This document shows, piece after piece, positions 34,810 to 45,492 of a DNA stretch of 64,000 bases. The translations under genes were made by a program, and so were the position numbers. How positions within the stretch are numbered: position 1 is the first letter of the stretch; every line of letters begins with the position of its first letter. The stretch is from Flavobacterium croceum DSM 17960 (GTDB taxonomy: Bacteria > Bacteroidota > Bacteroidia > Flavobacteriales > Flavobacteriaceae), in NCBI RefSeq assembly GCF_002917885.1, contig NZ_PQNY01000010.1, forward strand, positions 62,001 to 126,000, in the 5' to 3' direction. The notes beneath the pieces are model-generated. The model searched no databases, was not told where the DNA came from, and worked only from the letters and a program-made list of their open reading frames with translations.

Positions 34810-36806
34810 AACCAAAAAATATTGCATACCGTATTTATTTAATTGCCTTTTTAATATTTCTTATGGCATTGGCAGTTACCGTAAAACTCACTAATATACA
34901 GTGGGTAGAGGGCGACTATTATAGAAAACTTGCCAAAGAACGAACCATAAAAGACTTTGTTTTACCAGCAAATAAAGGAAACATCTATTCGGCCGATGGT
35001 AGTTTACTTGCTACTTCAATCCCAAAATATATTATTCGCTTTGATGCTATGGCACCTAAACAGTCTGATTTTGATAAAACAATAGACTCATTATCTTATT
35101 CTTTGTCAAAACTTTTAGGAAAGCCTAGTTCACATTACCAAAGTATGTTTCTAAGAGCGCGTCATAGTAAAAACCGCTATCTTTTGGTTGCAGACGACTT
35201 GTCTTACACACAATATCAAGCCATAAAAAAAATGCCTCTTTTTAATAAAGGTGCTTACAAAGGCGGAATAATTGTAGAACAAAAAACAGTTCGCGAACAT
35301 CCTATAGGTAAAATAGCAGAACGAACTATAGGCTATGAAAGAATAGACCCAACAGGAGAATTACTACGAGTAGGTATTGAGGGTGCTTATGGTAAATATT
35401 TAAACGGAAAAGATGGTCGTGTATTAAAGCAAAAAATTGCCAAAGGACAGTGGAAACCCATAAGTGACCAAAATGAAGTAGATCCTCAAGATGGCTTTGA
35501 TGTAATTTCAACAATAGATGTGTATATACAAGATATAGCACACCACGCATTGCTAGAAGCACTTATTAATAATGATGCAGAACATGGTTGTGTTGTAGTA
35601 ATGGAAACAAATACAGGACATATAAAAGCAATTTCCAATTTAGGTAGAGATGACGAATCTGGTAATTATTATGAAACGATAAATTATGCAGTAGCCGAAT
35701 CGCACGAACCAGGTTCTACGTTTAAACTTGTAGATATGATTGCTTTGCTCGATGATAATAAAGTAGATACAAGTAAAGTGTATGACTCTCATGGAGGAGA
35801 AATAAAATATTACGGAAAATCAGTAAGAGATTCTCATGAGGGAGGCTACGGTAAAATTTCGCTAGGGAAAGGTTTTGCAGTTTCTTCCAACACAATTTTA
35901 GTACAAGCAGTTTACGAAAATTATAAAAACAATCCAAAGCAGTTTACAGATAGAATAGACAATTTAGGATTAAATACTAGATTGCATTTGCCATTTCGAG
36001 GAGAAGGCATACCTTATGTACAACATCCTTCTGATAAAACATGGAACGGATTGTCTTTACCATGGATGGCGTTTGGCTATGGAATTTCTATTACGCCTTT
36101 ACAAACACTTACACTATACAACGCAGTAGCCAATAATGGTGTTATGGTAAAACCTATGTTTGTTTCGGAAATAAAAGAGTGGGATAAAACCATTAAGAAA
36201 TACGACACCCAAATTATAAATCCTAAAATATGCAGCGATAATACCTTAAAAAAACTCAAAGTTTTGCTTCAAAATGTAGTAAAATATGGAACAGGTAAGA
36301 AAATGTATTCCAAAGATTTTTCTATGGCAGGCAAAACAGGTACTGCACAAGCCAACTATGGTACAAATGGCGGGCAAGATAAACACTATATATCTTCATT
36401 TGTAGGGTATTTTCCTGCCGAAAAACCCAAGTATTCTTGCATTGTAGTAGTACATAAGCCTAAGGTTATCAACAACGATTATTACGGAGCTTCTGTTGCG
36501 GGCCCTGTTTTTAAAAGAATTGCTCAAAAAATATTTACCGATGCACCTTCTACCAACGAAGTAAAAAATCTGGATAAAAAAATACCAAAACAAGAAACAA
36601 AGTATTATCAATATTATACCAAAGCGCAGCAGGTTAATAACACAGTGCCCAATTTAAAAGGCATGCCAGGTATGGATGCAGTAGCACTTTTAGGCAATTT
36701 AGGAATTAAAGTAAAAGTGAAGGGAGTAGGCAAAGTAAAAACACAGTCTATTCAACCGGGTGAACCACTTAGAAAAAATACAACTATAATATTAGAACTA
36801 TCGTGA
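34800..36806 (+). CDS. ftsI: Peptidoglycan D,D-transpeptidase FtsI (PBP3) with PASTA domain
   Basis: The 668-residue protein has an N-terminal membrane helix (about 10-30), a dimerisation domain, and a transpeptidase domain with all three catalytic motifs: STFK (Ser306), SSN and KTGT. A C-terminal PASTA domain (about 610-668, VPNLKGMPGMDAVALLGNLGI) follows. It cross-links septal peptidoglycan with FtsW. A PASTA domain is absent in E. coli FtsI but common in Bacteroidota and Firmicutes. Confidence 0.95.
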   Translation: MAVEPKNIAYRIYLIAFLIFLMALAVTVKLTNIQWVEGDYYRKLAKERTIKDFVLPANKGNIYSADGSLLATSIPKYIIRFDAMAPKQSDFDKTIDSLSYSLSKLLGKPSSHYQSMFLRARHSKNRYLLVADDLSYTQYQAIKKMPLFNKGAYKGGIIVEQKTVREHPIGKIAERTIGYERIDPTGELLRVGIEGAYGKYLNGKDGRVLKQKIAKGQWKPISDQNEVDPQDGFDVISTIDVYIQDIAHHALLEALINNDAEHGCVVVMETNTGHIKAISNLGRDDESGNYYETINYAVAESHEPGSTFKLVDMIALLDDNKVDTSKVYDSHGGEIKYYGKSVRDSHEGGYGKISLGKGFAVSSNTILVQAVYENYKNNPKQFTDRIDNLGLNTRLHLPFRGEGIPYVQHPSDKTWNGLSLPWMAFGYGISITPLQTLTLYNAVANNGVMVKPMFVSEIKEWDKTIKKYDTQIINPKICSDNTLKKLKVLLQNVVKYGTGKKMYSKDFSMAGKTGTAQANYGTNGGQDKHYISSFVGYFPAEKPKYSCIVVVHKPKVINNDYYGASVAGPVFKRIAQKIFTDAPSTNEVKNLDKKIPKQETKYYQYYTKAQQVNNTVPNLKGMPGMDAVALLGNLGIKVKVKGVGKVKTQSIQPGEPLRKNTTIILELS

Positions 36807-38266
36807 TAGCATTAAAAAACATATTATATAAAGTTGCATTGGAAGCCATTCATGGTTCTACCGAGCAGGAAATAAATGCCATAGCTTTTGATTCTAGAAA
36901 AATCAAACAAAATGATTTGTTTGTAGCTATTCGAGGTACAATTTCAAACGGTCATGATTTTATACAAACAGCCATAAGTCAGGGTGCAAAAGCTATAGTT
37001 TGTGATGTTTTTCCAGATGAATTTGTAGCAGGAATTACTTATATAAAAGTGCTAGATACCAACGAAGCATTAGCGCATATTGCTTCCAATTTTTACAATA
37101 ACCCTTCAAGTAAATTAAAGTTGATAGGTATAACAGGCACAAATGGTAAAACCACAGTAGCATCATTATCATATCAATTGTTTAAAAAAGCAGGTTACAA
37201 AGTAGGGTTGTTGTCTACTGTAAAAATCATAGTCGATACTGCAATCTACCCAGCTACACACACAACCCCCGATTCTTTAACCATAAATTACTACTTAAAT
37301 GAAATGGTAGAAATGGGTTGTGAATACTGTTTTATGGAGGTAAGTTCGCACGGAATTCACCAAAAGCGCACAGAGGCTTTAACATTTGCAGGCGGTGTAT
37401 TTACAAACTTATCTCATGATCATTTAGACTATCACGCCACATTTGCAGAATATAGAGATGTTAAAAAATCTTTTTTTGATTTTTTACCAAAAACGGCTTT
37501 TGCCATTACCAATGTAGACGATAAAAACGGAGCAGTAATGCTTCAAAATACAAAAGCGAGAAAAAAAACCTATGCTTTAAAGAGTTATGCCGATTTTAGA
37601 GCTCAAATTCTCGAAAGCCAATTATCTGGATTGTTGTTAAAAATAAATGATAATGAAGTTTGGGTAAAACTTATAGGAACTTTTAACGCTTACAATTTGT
37701 TGGCTATATACGGTATAGCTACCGAGCTTGGATTGGATAATCTAGAAGTATTACGATTAGTATCAGAATTAGAAAGTGTTTCGGGGCGTTTTCAATACAT
37801 TATATCCGAAGGTGGCATAACAGCAATTGTAGATTATGCGCATACGCCCGATGCGCTTGAAAATGTTTTAAAAACGATAAACGATATTAGAACCAATAAT
37901 GAAAAATTAATAACGGTAGTAGGCTGCGGAGGCGATAGAGATAAGACCAAGCGACCTATTATGGCGAAAATAGCTTCTGAAATGAGTAATCAATTGATTA
38001 TTACTTCAGATAACCCAAGAACAGAAAACCCACTAGATATTATTGCCGAGATGGAAGCAGGTGTAGAACCTCAAAATTTCAAAAAAGTACTATCTATAGA
38101 AGATAGAAAGCAAGCCATAAAAGTAGCTTGTCAATTGGCTTCTGCAAAAGATATTGTACTTATTGCGGGCAAAGGGCATGAAACGTATCAAGAAATAAAC
38201 GGAATAAAACACGATTTTGATGACATGAAAATTGTAAAGGAGTTTTTACAATTATTGAATAAATAG
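36803..38266 (+). CDS. murE: UDP-MurNAc-tripeptide synthetase MurE
   Basis: MurE adds the third residue of the peptidoglycan stem. The 487-residue protein has P-loop GITGTNGKTT and the Mur ligase catalytic core. The motif SDNPRTENP contains DNPR, which marks meso-diaminopimelate rather than lysine specificity. The start is a GTG that overlaps the ftsI stop (GTGA, 4 nt). A lysine at the carbamylation position lies in the central domain. Confidence 0.96.
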   Translation: MIALKNILYKVALEAIHGSTEQEINAIAFDSRKIKQNDLFVAIRGTISNGHDFIQTAISQGAKAIVCDVFPDEFVAGITYIKVLDTNEALAHIASNFYNNPSSKLKLIGITGTNGKTTVASLSYQLFKKAGYKVGLLSTVKIIVDTAIYPATHTTPDSLTINYYLNEMVEMGCEYCFMEVSSHGIHQKRTEALTFAGGVFTNLSHDHLDYHATFAEYRDVKKSFFDFLPKTAFAITNVDDKNGAVMLQNTKARKKTYALKSYADFRAQILESQLSGLLLKINDNEVWVKLIGTFNAYNLLAIYGIATELGLDNLEVLRLVSELESVSGRFQYIISEGGITAIVDYAHTPDALENVLKTINDIRTNNEKLITVVGCGGDRDKTKRPIMAKIASEMSNQLIITSDNPRTENPLDIIAEMEAGVEPQNFKKVLSIEDRKQAIKVACQLASAKDIVLIAGKGHETYQEINGIKHDFDDMKIVKEFLQLLNK

Positions 38267-38284
38267 AAACAAAAACCAACAACA

Positions 38285-39511
38285 ATGCTATACTACATTT
38301 TTGATTATTTAGATAAAACGTTCAATATACCTGGAGCAGGAGTGTTTCAGTACATAACCTTTCGTTCTGCAATGGCTCTTATTTTATCATTGCTATTATC
38401 AACCATATATGGTAAAAAGGTAATTGGTATTTTGAGAAACAAACAAATGGGTGAAACGGTTCGTGAGTTGGGTTTAGAAGGACAACAACAAAAAGCGGGT
38501 ACACCAACTATGGGTGGTATTATCATTATTATGGCAACGCTTATTCCTGTGTTGTTATTTGCAAAACTTAACAATGTTTATATAGTATTACTTATAGCTA
38601 CTACAATTTGGATGGGAGCTATTGGTTTTATAGACGATTATTTAAAGATAAAAAAGAAAGATAAAGAAGGATTAAAAGGTAAATTTAAAGTGTTTGGGCA
38701 AGTAGGCATTGGGCTTATTGTAGGTTCTGTATTGTATTTTCATCCGCATGTAACAGTTCGAGAAAAATCGACAGCACCTATTACATTCAATCGTACCGAA
38801 AGTGTAGTTTCATCTGCAGCCAAAGAGTATAAATCTACAACTACCACGATTCCTTTTGTAAAAAATAATGAATTAGAATACGCACAAATATTAAAACCAT
38901 TTACAGACGATTATCAAAAATGGGCTTGGTTGGTATTTATTCCTATTGTAATTTTTATCATTACTGGGGTTTCAAACGGAGCCAATCTTACCGATGGAAT
39001 AGACGGTCTTGCGGCAGGTACTTCGGCAATTTCGGTTTTGGCCTTGGGTATTTTTGCATTTGTTTCGGGTAATATTATTTTATCAAGTTATTTAAATGTG
39101 ATGTATATACCTCATACAGGTGAGCTTACGATTTTTATAGCCTCATTTGTAGGGGCATTGGTAGGTTTTCTTTGGTATAATTCTTACCCAGCATCTGTGT
39201 TTATGGGCGATACAGGAAGTTTAACGATAGGTGGAGTTATAGCAGTACTTGCTATATGTGTACGCAAAGAACTCTTATTGCCTGTGTTTTGTGCCATATT
39301 TTTTGCCGAAAGCGCTTCGGTAATTATTCAAGTAACTTATTTCAAATATACTAAAAAACGTTTTGGCGAAGGCAGAAGAGTATTTTTAATGTCGCCATTA
39401 CATCATCATTATCAAAAGAAAGGATACCACGAAAGTAAAATTGTAACCCGATTTTGGATTGTTACTATTTTATTGTCTATAGTAGCTATAGTTACGCTTA
39501 AATTGAGATGA
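38285..39511 (+). CDS. mraY: Phospho-N-acetylmuramoyl-pentapeptide transferase MraY
   Basis: MraY makes lipid I at the inner membrane. The 408-residue protein is polytopic, with the family motifs [18 protein letters not shown] (catalytic Asp), [10 protein letters not shown] and [10 protein letters not shown], plus [10 protein letters not shown] near the C-terminus. It is longer than E. coli MraY (360) because of an insert at about residues 160-210, which is usual in Bacteroidota. Confidence 0.97.
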   Translation: MLYYIFDYLDKTFNIPGAGVFQYITFRSAMALILSLLLSTIYGKKVIGILRNKQMGETVRELGLEGQQQKAGTPTMGGIIIIMATLIPVLLFAKLNNVYIVLLIATTIWMGAIGFIDDYLKIKKKDKEGLKGKFKVFGQVGIGLIVGSVLYFHPHVTVREKSTAPITFNRTESVVSSAAKEYKSTTTTIPFVKNNELEYAQILKPFTDDYQKWAWLVFIPIVIFIITGVSNGANLTDGIDGLAAGTSAISVLALGIFAFVSGNIILSSYLNVMYIPHTGELTIFIASFVGALVGFLWYNSYPASVFMGDTGSLTIGGVIAVLAICVRKELLLPVFCAIFFAESASVIIQVTYFKYTKKRFGEGRRVFLMSPLHHHYQKKGYHESKIVTRFWIVTILLSIVAIVTLKLR

Positions 39512-39512
39512 T

Positions 39513-40847
39513 ATGAAAAGATTAGTTGTACTTGGTGGAGGCGAAAGCGGTGTTGGTACAGCCATACTAGCACAAAAACAAGGATATGATGTTTTTGTGT
39601 CAGATTATGGTAAAATAACCGATAGATATAAAGAAGTTCTTAACAGTTATGCTATTTCTTGGGAAGACGAACAGCATACAGAAGCATTGATTTTGAATGC
39701 CGATGTAGTCATGAAAAGCCCAGGAATACCAGATAAAGCGCCTATCGTTAAAAAATTACTAGAAAAAGAAGTTCAAGTTATTTCTGAAATCGAATTTGCT
39801 TATCCTTTTACAAACGCTACAACTATTGGTATAACAGGGAGTAACGGAAAAACCACAACAACGCTTCTTACATATCATTTGCTCAAACAAGCAGGACTTA
39901 ATGTTGGTCTAGCGGGAAATATAGGTAAAAGTTTTGCATGGCAAGTTGCCGAAGAAAATTTTGACTATTATGTACTAGAGTTAAGTAGTTTTCAGCTCGA
40001 CGGAATTGTAAACTATAAACCACATATTGCAGTACTTACCAATATTAGTCCAGACCATTTAGATCGGTACAATTATAATTATGATAATTATATCGATTCA
40101 AAATTTAGAATAACAATGAATCAAACAGAAGAAGATTATTTCATTTTTGATGCCGATGATCAGGCGAGTCAAAATTGGTTTAGTAAAAATAAAATCAAAG
40201 CCAATCAATTATCTTTTTCAATAACTAAAACTATTAAAAACGGAGCATTTTTAAACAATAATACTATGGAGTTCAAGATCAACAACGAAGAATTTGTACT
40301 AGACGCAGCCGAAATAGCACTCGAAGGAAAGCATAATTATAAAAACGCTATGGCAGCAGTTTCTGTTGCCGATTTATTAAAAGTGCGCAAACAAACCATT
40401 CGCGAGAGTATGTCTAATTTTCAAGGAGCAGAACACCGTTTGGAAAAAGTGTTAAAAATACAAGGCGTTCAGTATATAAACGATAGCAAAGCTACCAATG
40501 TAAATGCAGCTTTTTTTGCACTCGATAGTATGACTACTCCAACCATATGGATTGTTGGCGGTGTAGACAAAGGGAATGATTATACAGAGTTAATGGAACT
40601 TGTACACGAAAAAGTAAAAGCGATTATTTGTTTGGGAATAGATAACAAAAAAATCATTGATACTTTTGGAAACGTAGTAGATATTATGGTTGAAGTAGAC
40701 AATATGAAAGATGCTGTACACACTGCAAAACATTTGGCAGAAAAAGGAGATACAGTACTATTAGCGCCTGCTTGTGCAAGCTTTGATTTGTTTCAAAATT
40801 ACGAAGATAGAGGAACACAGTTTAAACAAGCCGTTAAAAATTTATAA
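39513..40847 (+). CDS. murD: UDP-MurNAc-L-alanine:D-glutamate ligase MurD
   Basis: The 444-residue protein is a Mur ligase. VVLGGGESGVGTAIL is the N-terminal nucleotide-like domain, GITGSNGKTTTT is the ATP P-loop, and ELSSFQLDGI and NISPDHLDRY are in the core. The C-terminal domain contains INDSKATNVNA. It starts 1 bp after mraY. Confidence 0.97.
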   Translation: MKRLVVLGGGESGVGTAILAQKQGYDVFVSDYGKITDRYKEVLNSYAISWEDEQHTEALILNADVVMKSPGIPDKAPIVKKLLEKEVQVISEIEFAYPFTNATTIGITGSNGKTTTTLLTYHLLKQAGLNVGLAGNIGKSFAWQVAEENFDYYVLELSSFQLDGIVNYKPHIAVLTNISPDHLDRYNYNYDNYIDSKFRITMNQTEEDYFIFDADDQASQNWFSKNKIKANQLSFSITKTIKNGAFLNNNTMEFKINNEEFVLDAAEIALEGKHNYKNAMAAVSVADLLKVRKQTIRESMSNFQGAEHRLEKVLKIQGVQYINDSKATNVNAAFFALDSMTTPTIWIVGGVDKGNDYTELMELVHEKVKAIICLGIDNKKIIDTFGNVVDIMVEVDNMKDAVHTAKHLAEKGDTVLLAPACASFDLFQNYEDRGTQFKQAVKNL

Positions 40848-40885
40848 ATCAAACAAAACTATTTTCTAGTATTTAATACAAAAAA

Positions 40886-42232
40886 ATGAAACAACTACTT
40901 GGCAAATTACACGGAGACAAAGCTGTTTGGGCGGCAGTAGTGCTATTGGCATTATTTTCGTTCCTTCCGGTGTTTAGTGCAAGTAGCAATTTGGCATACA
41001 TGCGTCATGGTTCTGGTAATCCATTAACCTATCTTTTAAAACACGCAGGGCACATGCTATTGGGCTTTTTTATTATTTATAGAACCCACAAAGTGCCATA
41101 CCATTATTTTAGAGGAATAAATAAACTCATTTTTTTACCCGTGTCTTGGCTTATGCTACTATTTACCTATTTTTTTGGTGTAGAAAGTGGCTCTGCAACC
41201 CGCTGGATAAAAATACCATTTGTAGGTATAACATTTCAACCATCATCATTTGCATTCATAGCTTTAATGATTTACGTTTCGGGCTATTTAGCCAAAAAAG
41301 ATGTCGATACTCACAATTTTAAGAAATCATTTTTACAACTTTGGGTTCCAGTTGGTATTACTGTCGGACTTATATTGCCCAACAACTTTTCTACAAGTGC
41401 TTTAATATTCTTAATGGTACTCATGCTTGTTGTAATCGGCAAATATTCTTCAAAATACATCTTGTACGTTTTAGGAATAGGATTTGTTTTAGGACTCATG
41501 TATTACGGTACAGCAAAAGCATACGAAAAAATAAATCCAGAACACATACCTGCAGTATTCAAAAGGGTAACAACTTGGGAAAATCGAATAAAAAGTTATG
41601 GTAGTACTAATGTAGATGAAGATGATATTTATCAAATAGAAAGAGCAAAAACAGCCATAGCAACAGGCGGAATATACGGTTTAGGCTTTGGAAAAAGTGT
41701 GCAAAAAAACTTTTTACCGCAATCTTCCTCAGATTTTATATTTGCCATAATTGTAGAAGAAACAGGTTTAGTAGGAGCTTTGGCTATTATTAGCATTTAT
41801 TTGTTTTTACTTTTTCGTTTTGTGGTCGATTCGCATAAAGCAAAATCATATTTTGGCAAATTGCTCATTATTGCTCTAGGTTTTCCTATTATTTTTCAGG
41901 CGTTTATCAATATGGGTGTTGCTGTAGAGTTACTGCCAACTACTGGGCAAACTTTACCACTTATTAGTTCGGGGGGAAGTTCTATATGGATGACTTGCGT
42001 TGCTGTAGGTATCATACTTAGTGTAACTAAAAAAGAAGATGAAATAGCCCAAGAACTTGATGAAAAGCAAAAACGCGAAGAAGCATTGCAAAGAATCATT
42101 GATAGAGAGCTTCAAGCCGATGATGATGACCAATGGGATGAAAATCAAGATAAAATAAACCAAATGAAAGCTTCAATAAAAAATAAAATTGAAGAAGAAG
42201 ATAATCCAATGCAGGCAGTAAAAGGAAAATAA
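40886..42232 (+). CDS. ftsW: SEDS peptidoglycan glycosyltransferase FtsW
   Basis: The 448-residue protein has about ten membrane helices and the SEDS signature near the end of the membrane part ([17 protein letters not shown]). It polymerises lipid II at the septum together with FtsI. A charged cytoplasmic tail (about 375-448) is rich in Glu, Asp and Lys and longer than in E. coli. Confidence 0.95.
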   Translation: MKQLLGKLHGDKAVWAAVVLLALFSFLPVFSASSNLAYMRHGSGNPLTYLLKHAGHMLLGFFIIYRTHKVPYHYFRGINKLIFLPVSWLMLLFTYFFGVESGSATRWIKIPFVGITFQPSSFAFIALMIYVSGYLAKKDVDTHNFKKSFLQLWVPVGITVGLILPNNFSTSALIFLMVLMLVVIGKYSSKYILYVLGIGFVLGLMYYGTAKAYEKINPEHIPAVFKRVTTWENRIKSYGSTNVDEDDIYQIERAKTAIATGGIYGLGFGKSVQKNFLPQSSSDFIFAIIVEETGLVGALAIISIYLFLLFRFVVDSHKAKSYFGKLLIIALGFPIIFQAFINMGVAVELLPTTGQTLPLISSGGSSIWMTCVAVGIILSVTKKEDEIAQELDEKQKREEALQRIIDRELQADDDDQWDENQDKINQMKASIKNKIEEEDNPMQAVKGK

Positions 42233-42233
42233 A

Positions 42234-43319
42234 ATGGAAAAACTCAAAGTAATACTATCTGGAGGCGGTACAGGCGGGCATATTTATCCTGCTATAGCCA
42301 TTGCCAACGAAATAAAACAGCGTTTTCCTAATGCAGAAATTTTGTTTGTAGGTGCGCAAGATAAAATGGAGATGCAAAAAGTGCCTCAGGCGGGTTATCA
42401 AATTGAAGGTTTATGGATAGCAGGTATTCAAAGAAAACTTACTTTGCAAAACATGATGTTTCCTTTAAAACTCATAAGCAGTCTTTGGAAATCCCGAAAA
42501 ATCATTAATAAATTTAAACCAAATGTTGTTATTGGTACAGGTGGTTTTGCTAGCGGGCCATTATTACAAGTAGCCAATAGTAAAGGTATACCAACGGTGG
42601 TACAAGAGCAAAATTCGTATCCGGGTATTACCAATAAAATACTAAGTAAAAAAGCCAATAAAATTTGTGTAGCTTACGATAAATTGGAGCGTTTTTTTCC
42701 AAAAGATAAAATAGTGTTTACGGGCAATCCTGTTCGTCAAGATTTACTTGATATACATGGAAAAAAACAAGAGGGGATTCATTATTTTGCATTAAATTCA
42801 AACAAAAAAACACTTTTAGTTATAGGGGGAAGCCTCGGTGCAAGAAGAATCAATCAATTAATAGAGAAAGAATTAGAATTTATTCTATCTCAAAATATTC
42901 AAGTTTTTTGGCAATGCGGAAAATTGTATTACGACGAGTATAAAAAATACAACAAAGAATGCGTTCAAGTAGTAGCTTTTATAGATAGAATGGATTTAAT
43001 ATACGCGGCTGCCGATTTTGTGATTTCTAGAGCTGGAGCTTCTTCTGTATCAGAACTGTGTTTGGTAGCAAAACCAACATTATTTATTCCTTCACCAAAC
43101 GTAGCCGAAGATCATCAAACTAAAAATGCCAAAGCAATTGTTGATAAAAATGGGGCATTAATGCTGAAAGAATCAGAGTTAGATACACAATTTCAAAATA
43201 CGTTCAAAGACTTAGTAACCCATGAAAATTTGCAAAACCAACTAAGCCAAAATATAAAAACATTAGCCAAGCCCAATGCAACAAAAGATATTGTTGAAGA
43301 AATTTTAAAATTAGTTTAA
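42234..43319 (+). CDS. murG: UDP-GlcNAc transferase MurG
   Basis: MurG converts lipid I to lipid II at the inner face of the membrane. The 361-residue GT-B protein has the glycine loops [14 protein letters not shown] and [12 protein letters not shown] and the donor-binding [12 protein letters not shown]. It starts 1 bp after ftsW. Confidence 0.97.
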   Translation: MEKLKVILSGGGTGGHIYPAIAIANEIKQRFPNAEILFVGAQDKMEMQKVPQAGYQIEGLWIAGIQRKLTLQNMMFPLKLISSLWKSRKIINKFKPNVVIGTGGFASGPLLQVANSKGIPTVVQEQNSYPGITNKILSKKANKICVAYDKLERFFPKDKIVFTGNPVRQDLLDIHGKKQEGIHYFALNSNKKTLLVIGGSLGARRINQLIEKELEFILSQNIQVFWQCGKLYYDEYKKYNKECVQVVAFIDRMDLIYAAADFVISRAGASSVSELCLVAKPTLFIPSPNVAEDHQTKNAKAIVDKNGALMLKESELDTQFQNTFKDLVTHENLQNQLSQNIKTLAKPNATKDIVEEILKLV

Positions 43320-43340
43320 AGTTTTATTTTTCAGGTTCGT

Positions 43341-43371
43341 AACTTGAAACATAAAACATCAAACTTGAAAC
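43341..43371. repeat. Short direct repeat between murG and murC
   Basis: AACTTGAAAC occurs at 43341-43350 and again at 43362-43371. The stretch between murG and murC is noncoding. It provides a spurious TTG start for murC. Confidence 0.5.
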
Positions 43372-43379
43372 AAATAAAA

Positions 43380-44723
43380 ATGAATCTAAATCAAATACAT
43401 AACGTTTATTTTATCGGTATTGGAGGTATCGGTATGAGTGCGTTAGCTCGTTATTTTAAATACATAGGCAAAAACGTGTCGGGTTACGACAAAACCCCAA
43501 CCATGCTTACCAAAGAATTGGAGCAAGAGGGTATTGCTATTCATTTTACCGATGATGTAACTCAAATTCCAAGTTCATATATCCAAGAGAATACCTTAGT
43601 TGTATATACTCCTGCTATTAAGCAATTGGGCGAATGGGAATATTTTAAAGAACATCAGTTTACCATAAAAAAACGTGCCGAAGTATTAGGTATTATTACC
43701 AAAGATACTTTTTGTTTTGCGGTAGCAGGCACTCATGGAAAAACTACAACTTCGAGTATTTTAGGACATATTTTATACGAATCAGGTTTGGATGTAACTG
43801 CCTTTTTGGGAGGCATTGTAGAGAATTATCATTCTAATTTAATAGGAAAAGGAAAAACCATTTCGGTTGTTGAAGCCGATGAGTTTGATAGATCATTTTT
43901 ACACTTACATCCAGATATTGCTTGTGTTACTTCTATGGATGCCGATCATTTGGATATTTATGGAGACACACATGCTATACAAAACTCGTTTAAAGAGTTT
44001 GCAAATAAAGTAAACGATAAAACAAAACTGTTTGTTCCAAAAGGTTTACCGCTAGAAGGTACGACTTTGAGTATAAATAGTCCAGCTTCATTTTCAGTTT
44101 CCAATATCAGAATTGAAAACAGTACCTATGTGTTTGATGTAACTACTCCGCACGAAATAATAAACAATGTAAAATTTGCTTTGCCAGGGCATCATAATTT
44201 AATGAATGCGCTTACAGCACTCGCAATGGCTAAAACTTATGGTGTAGCAAACGATAAGATAATCAAAGCATTAGAGAGTTTTAAAGGAGTTCAACGAAGA
44301 TTTTCATACCAACTACAATCTGAAAAATTGGTTTACATAGACGATTATGCGCATCATCCTACCGAAATAAATGCAGTACATCAGGCCGTTAGAGAATTGT
44401 ATGCCGATAAAAAAGTACTAGCTATTTTTCAGCCGCATTTGTTTAGTAGAACTCAAGATTTTGCCCAAGATTTTGCCCAAAGCCTTAGTAATTTTGATGA
44501 GATTGTTTTGCTCGATATTTATCCGGCTCGCGAATTGCCTATAGAAGGAGTAACTTCAAGTTGGTTGTTAGAAAAAATACAAAATAAGAATAAAAAACTA
44601 ATTCAAAAAGAAAATCTAATTGAGTATTTAAAGAATACAGATGCACAAGTTATCGTTACCATAGGAGCAGGAGATATTGGTGAAATGGTTCCAAGCATAA
44701 AAAAGGAATTAGAAAACAAATAA
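43380..44723 (+). CDS. murC: UDP-MurNAc:L-alanine ligase MurC
   Basis: MurC adds the first stem residue. The protein has 447 residues from the ATG at 43380 (MNLNQIHNVYFIGIGGIGMS). An in-frame TTG at 43344 is rejected because it falls in a short repeat and adds nothing family-like. Motifs seen are GIGGIGMSALAR, AGTHGKTTTSS (P-loop), DADHLDIYGD, and DDYAHHPTEI in the C-terminal domain. Confidence 0.96.
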   Translation: MNLNQIHNVYFIGIGGIGMSALARYFKYIGKNVSGYDKTPTMLTKELEQEGIAIHFTDDVTQIPSSYIQENTLVVYTPAIKQLGEWEYFKEHQFTIKKRAEVLGIITKDTFCFAVAGTHGKTTTSSILGHILYESGLDVTAFLGGIVENYHSNLIGKGKTISVVEADEFDRSFLHLHPDIACVTSMDADHLDIYGDTHAIQNSFKEFANKVNDKTKLFVPKGLPLEGTTLSINSPASFSVSNIRIENSTYVFDVTTPHEIINNVKFALPGHHNLMNALTALAMAKTYGVANDKIIKALESFKGVQRRFSYQLQSEKLVYIDDYAHHPTEINAVHQAVRELYADKKVLAIFQPHLFSRTQDFAQDFAQSLSNFDEIVLLDIYPARELPIEGVTSSWLLEKIQNKNKKLIQKENLIEYLKNTDAQVIVTIGAGDIGEMVPSIKKELENK

Positions 44724-44727
44724 TTAC

Positions 44728-45450
44728 ATGAAAAAAATCAATTGGAATACTATTCGTATTATAGTTATGTTCTTGATTATTATCGGGTTGTATTTGTTTG
44801 CCTATCAAAAAAACAACAATAGAAACATAAAAGCTGTAGAAATAGATTTTATGGGAGCTACCCACAATTTTATAAAAACAGAAACGGTTAATAAGTTGTT
44901 GATAGAAAATTTAAATACTATGAAAAGTATTACAAAAGATGCGTTAGATTTGAATAAATTGGAAGAAACTGTAGCCAAACACCCAATGATTGCAAAGTCA
45001 GATGTTTATGTTACGGTAGATGGTGTATTGCGTGCAAACGTTTATCAAAAAACACCTGTTGCTAGAGTTTTTTCAGAAGAAAGTTCTTTTTACATAGATA
45101 GCACAGGTAGCAAAATGCCTCTTTCGCAAAACTATACAGCAAGAGTTCCTCTTTTGTATGGAAAAATTAAAAAAGAGTATGCAAAACCTATAACCAAAGT
45201 GCTAAATTGTATAGAAAAAGATCAATTTCTTAAGCAAAATATTATAGGAGTTGTTGTAAACCCAAATCAGAGTTTAATTCTTAAAAATAGAAATTTTGAT
45301 TATGAAATTGTTTTTGGGGGGCCAATTTATATAGAAAAAAAATTTAAAAACTATAAAGCTTTTTTTCAAAAAGCAGTAGAAGACAGTGTGCTTTACCACT
45401 ATAAAAAAGTCGATTTGCGATTTTTAAAACAAGTAGTCTGCACAAAATAA
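44728..45450 (+). CDS. ftsQ: Cell division protein FtsQ/DivIB
   Basis: The 240-residue protein has one N-terminal membrane helix (about 8-26) followed by a POTRA-like and FtsQ-type periplasmic region (VAKHPMIAKSDVYVTVDGVLRANVYQKTPVARVF). It forms the FtsQ-FtsL-FtsB complex. It is placed between murC and ftsA, as is usual in the dcw cluster. Confidence 0.93.
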   Translation: MKKINWNTIRIIVMFLIIIGLYLFAYQKNNNRNIKAVEIDFMGATHNFIKTETVNKLLIENLNTMKSITKDALDLNKLEETVAKHPMIAKSDVYVTVDGVLRANVYQKTPVARVFSEESSFYIDSTGSKMPLSQNYTARVPLLYGKIKKEYAKPITKVLNCIEKDQFLKQNIIGVVVNPNQSLILKNRNFDYEIVFGGPIYIEKKFKNYKAFFQKAVEDSVLYHYKKVDLRFLKQVVCTK

Positions 45451-45492
45451 AAAAGATTAAAAAAAGATATAGTATCAAAATAAGTTGATAGT

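Noticed and set aside
43320..43379. CRISPR-like array in the murG-murC gap
   Set aside because: There are only two copies of a 10-bp word and no spacer structure. No CRISPR array or cas gene was seen anywhere in the window.
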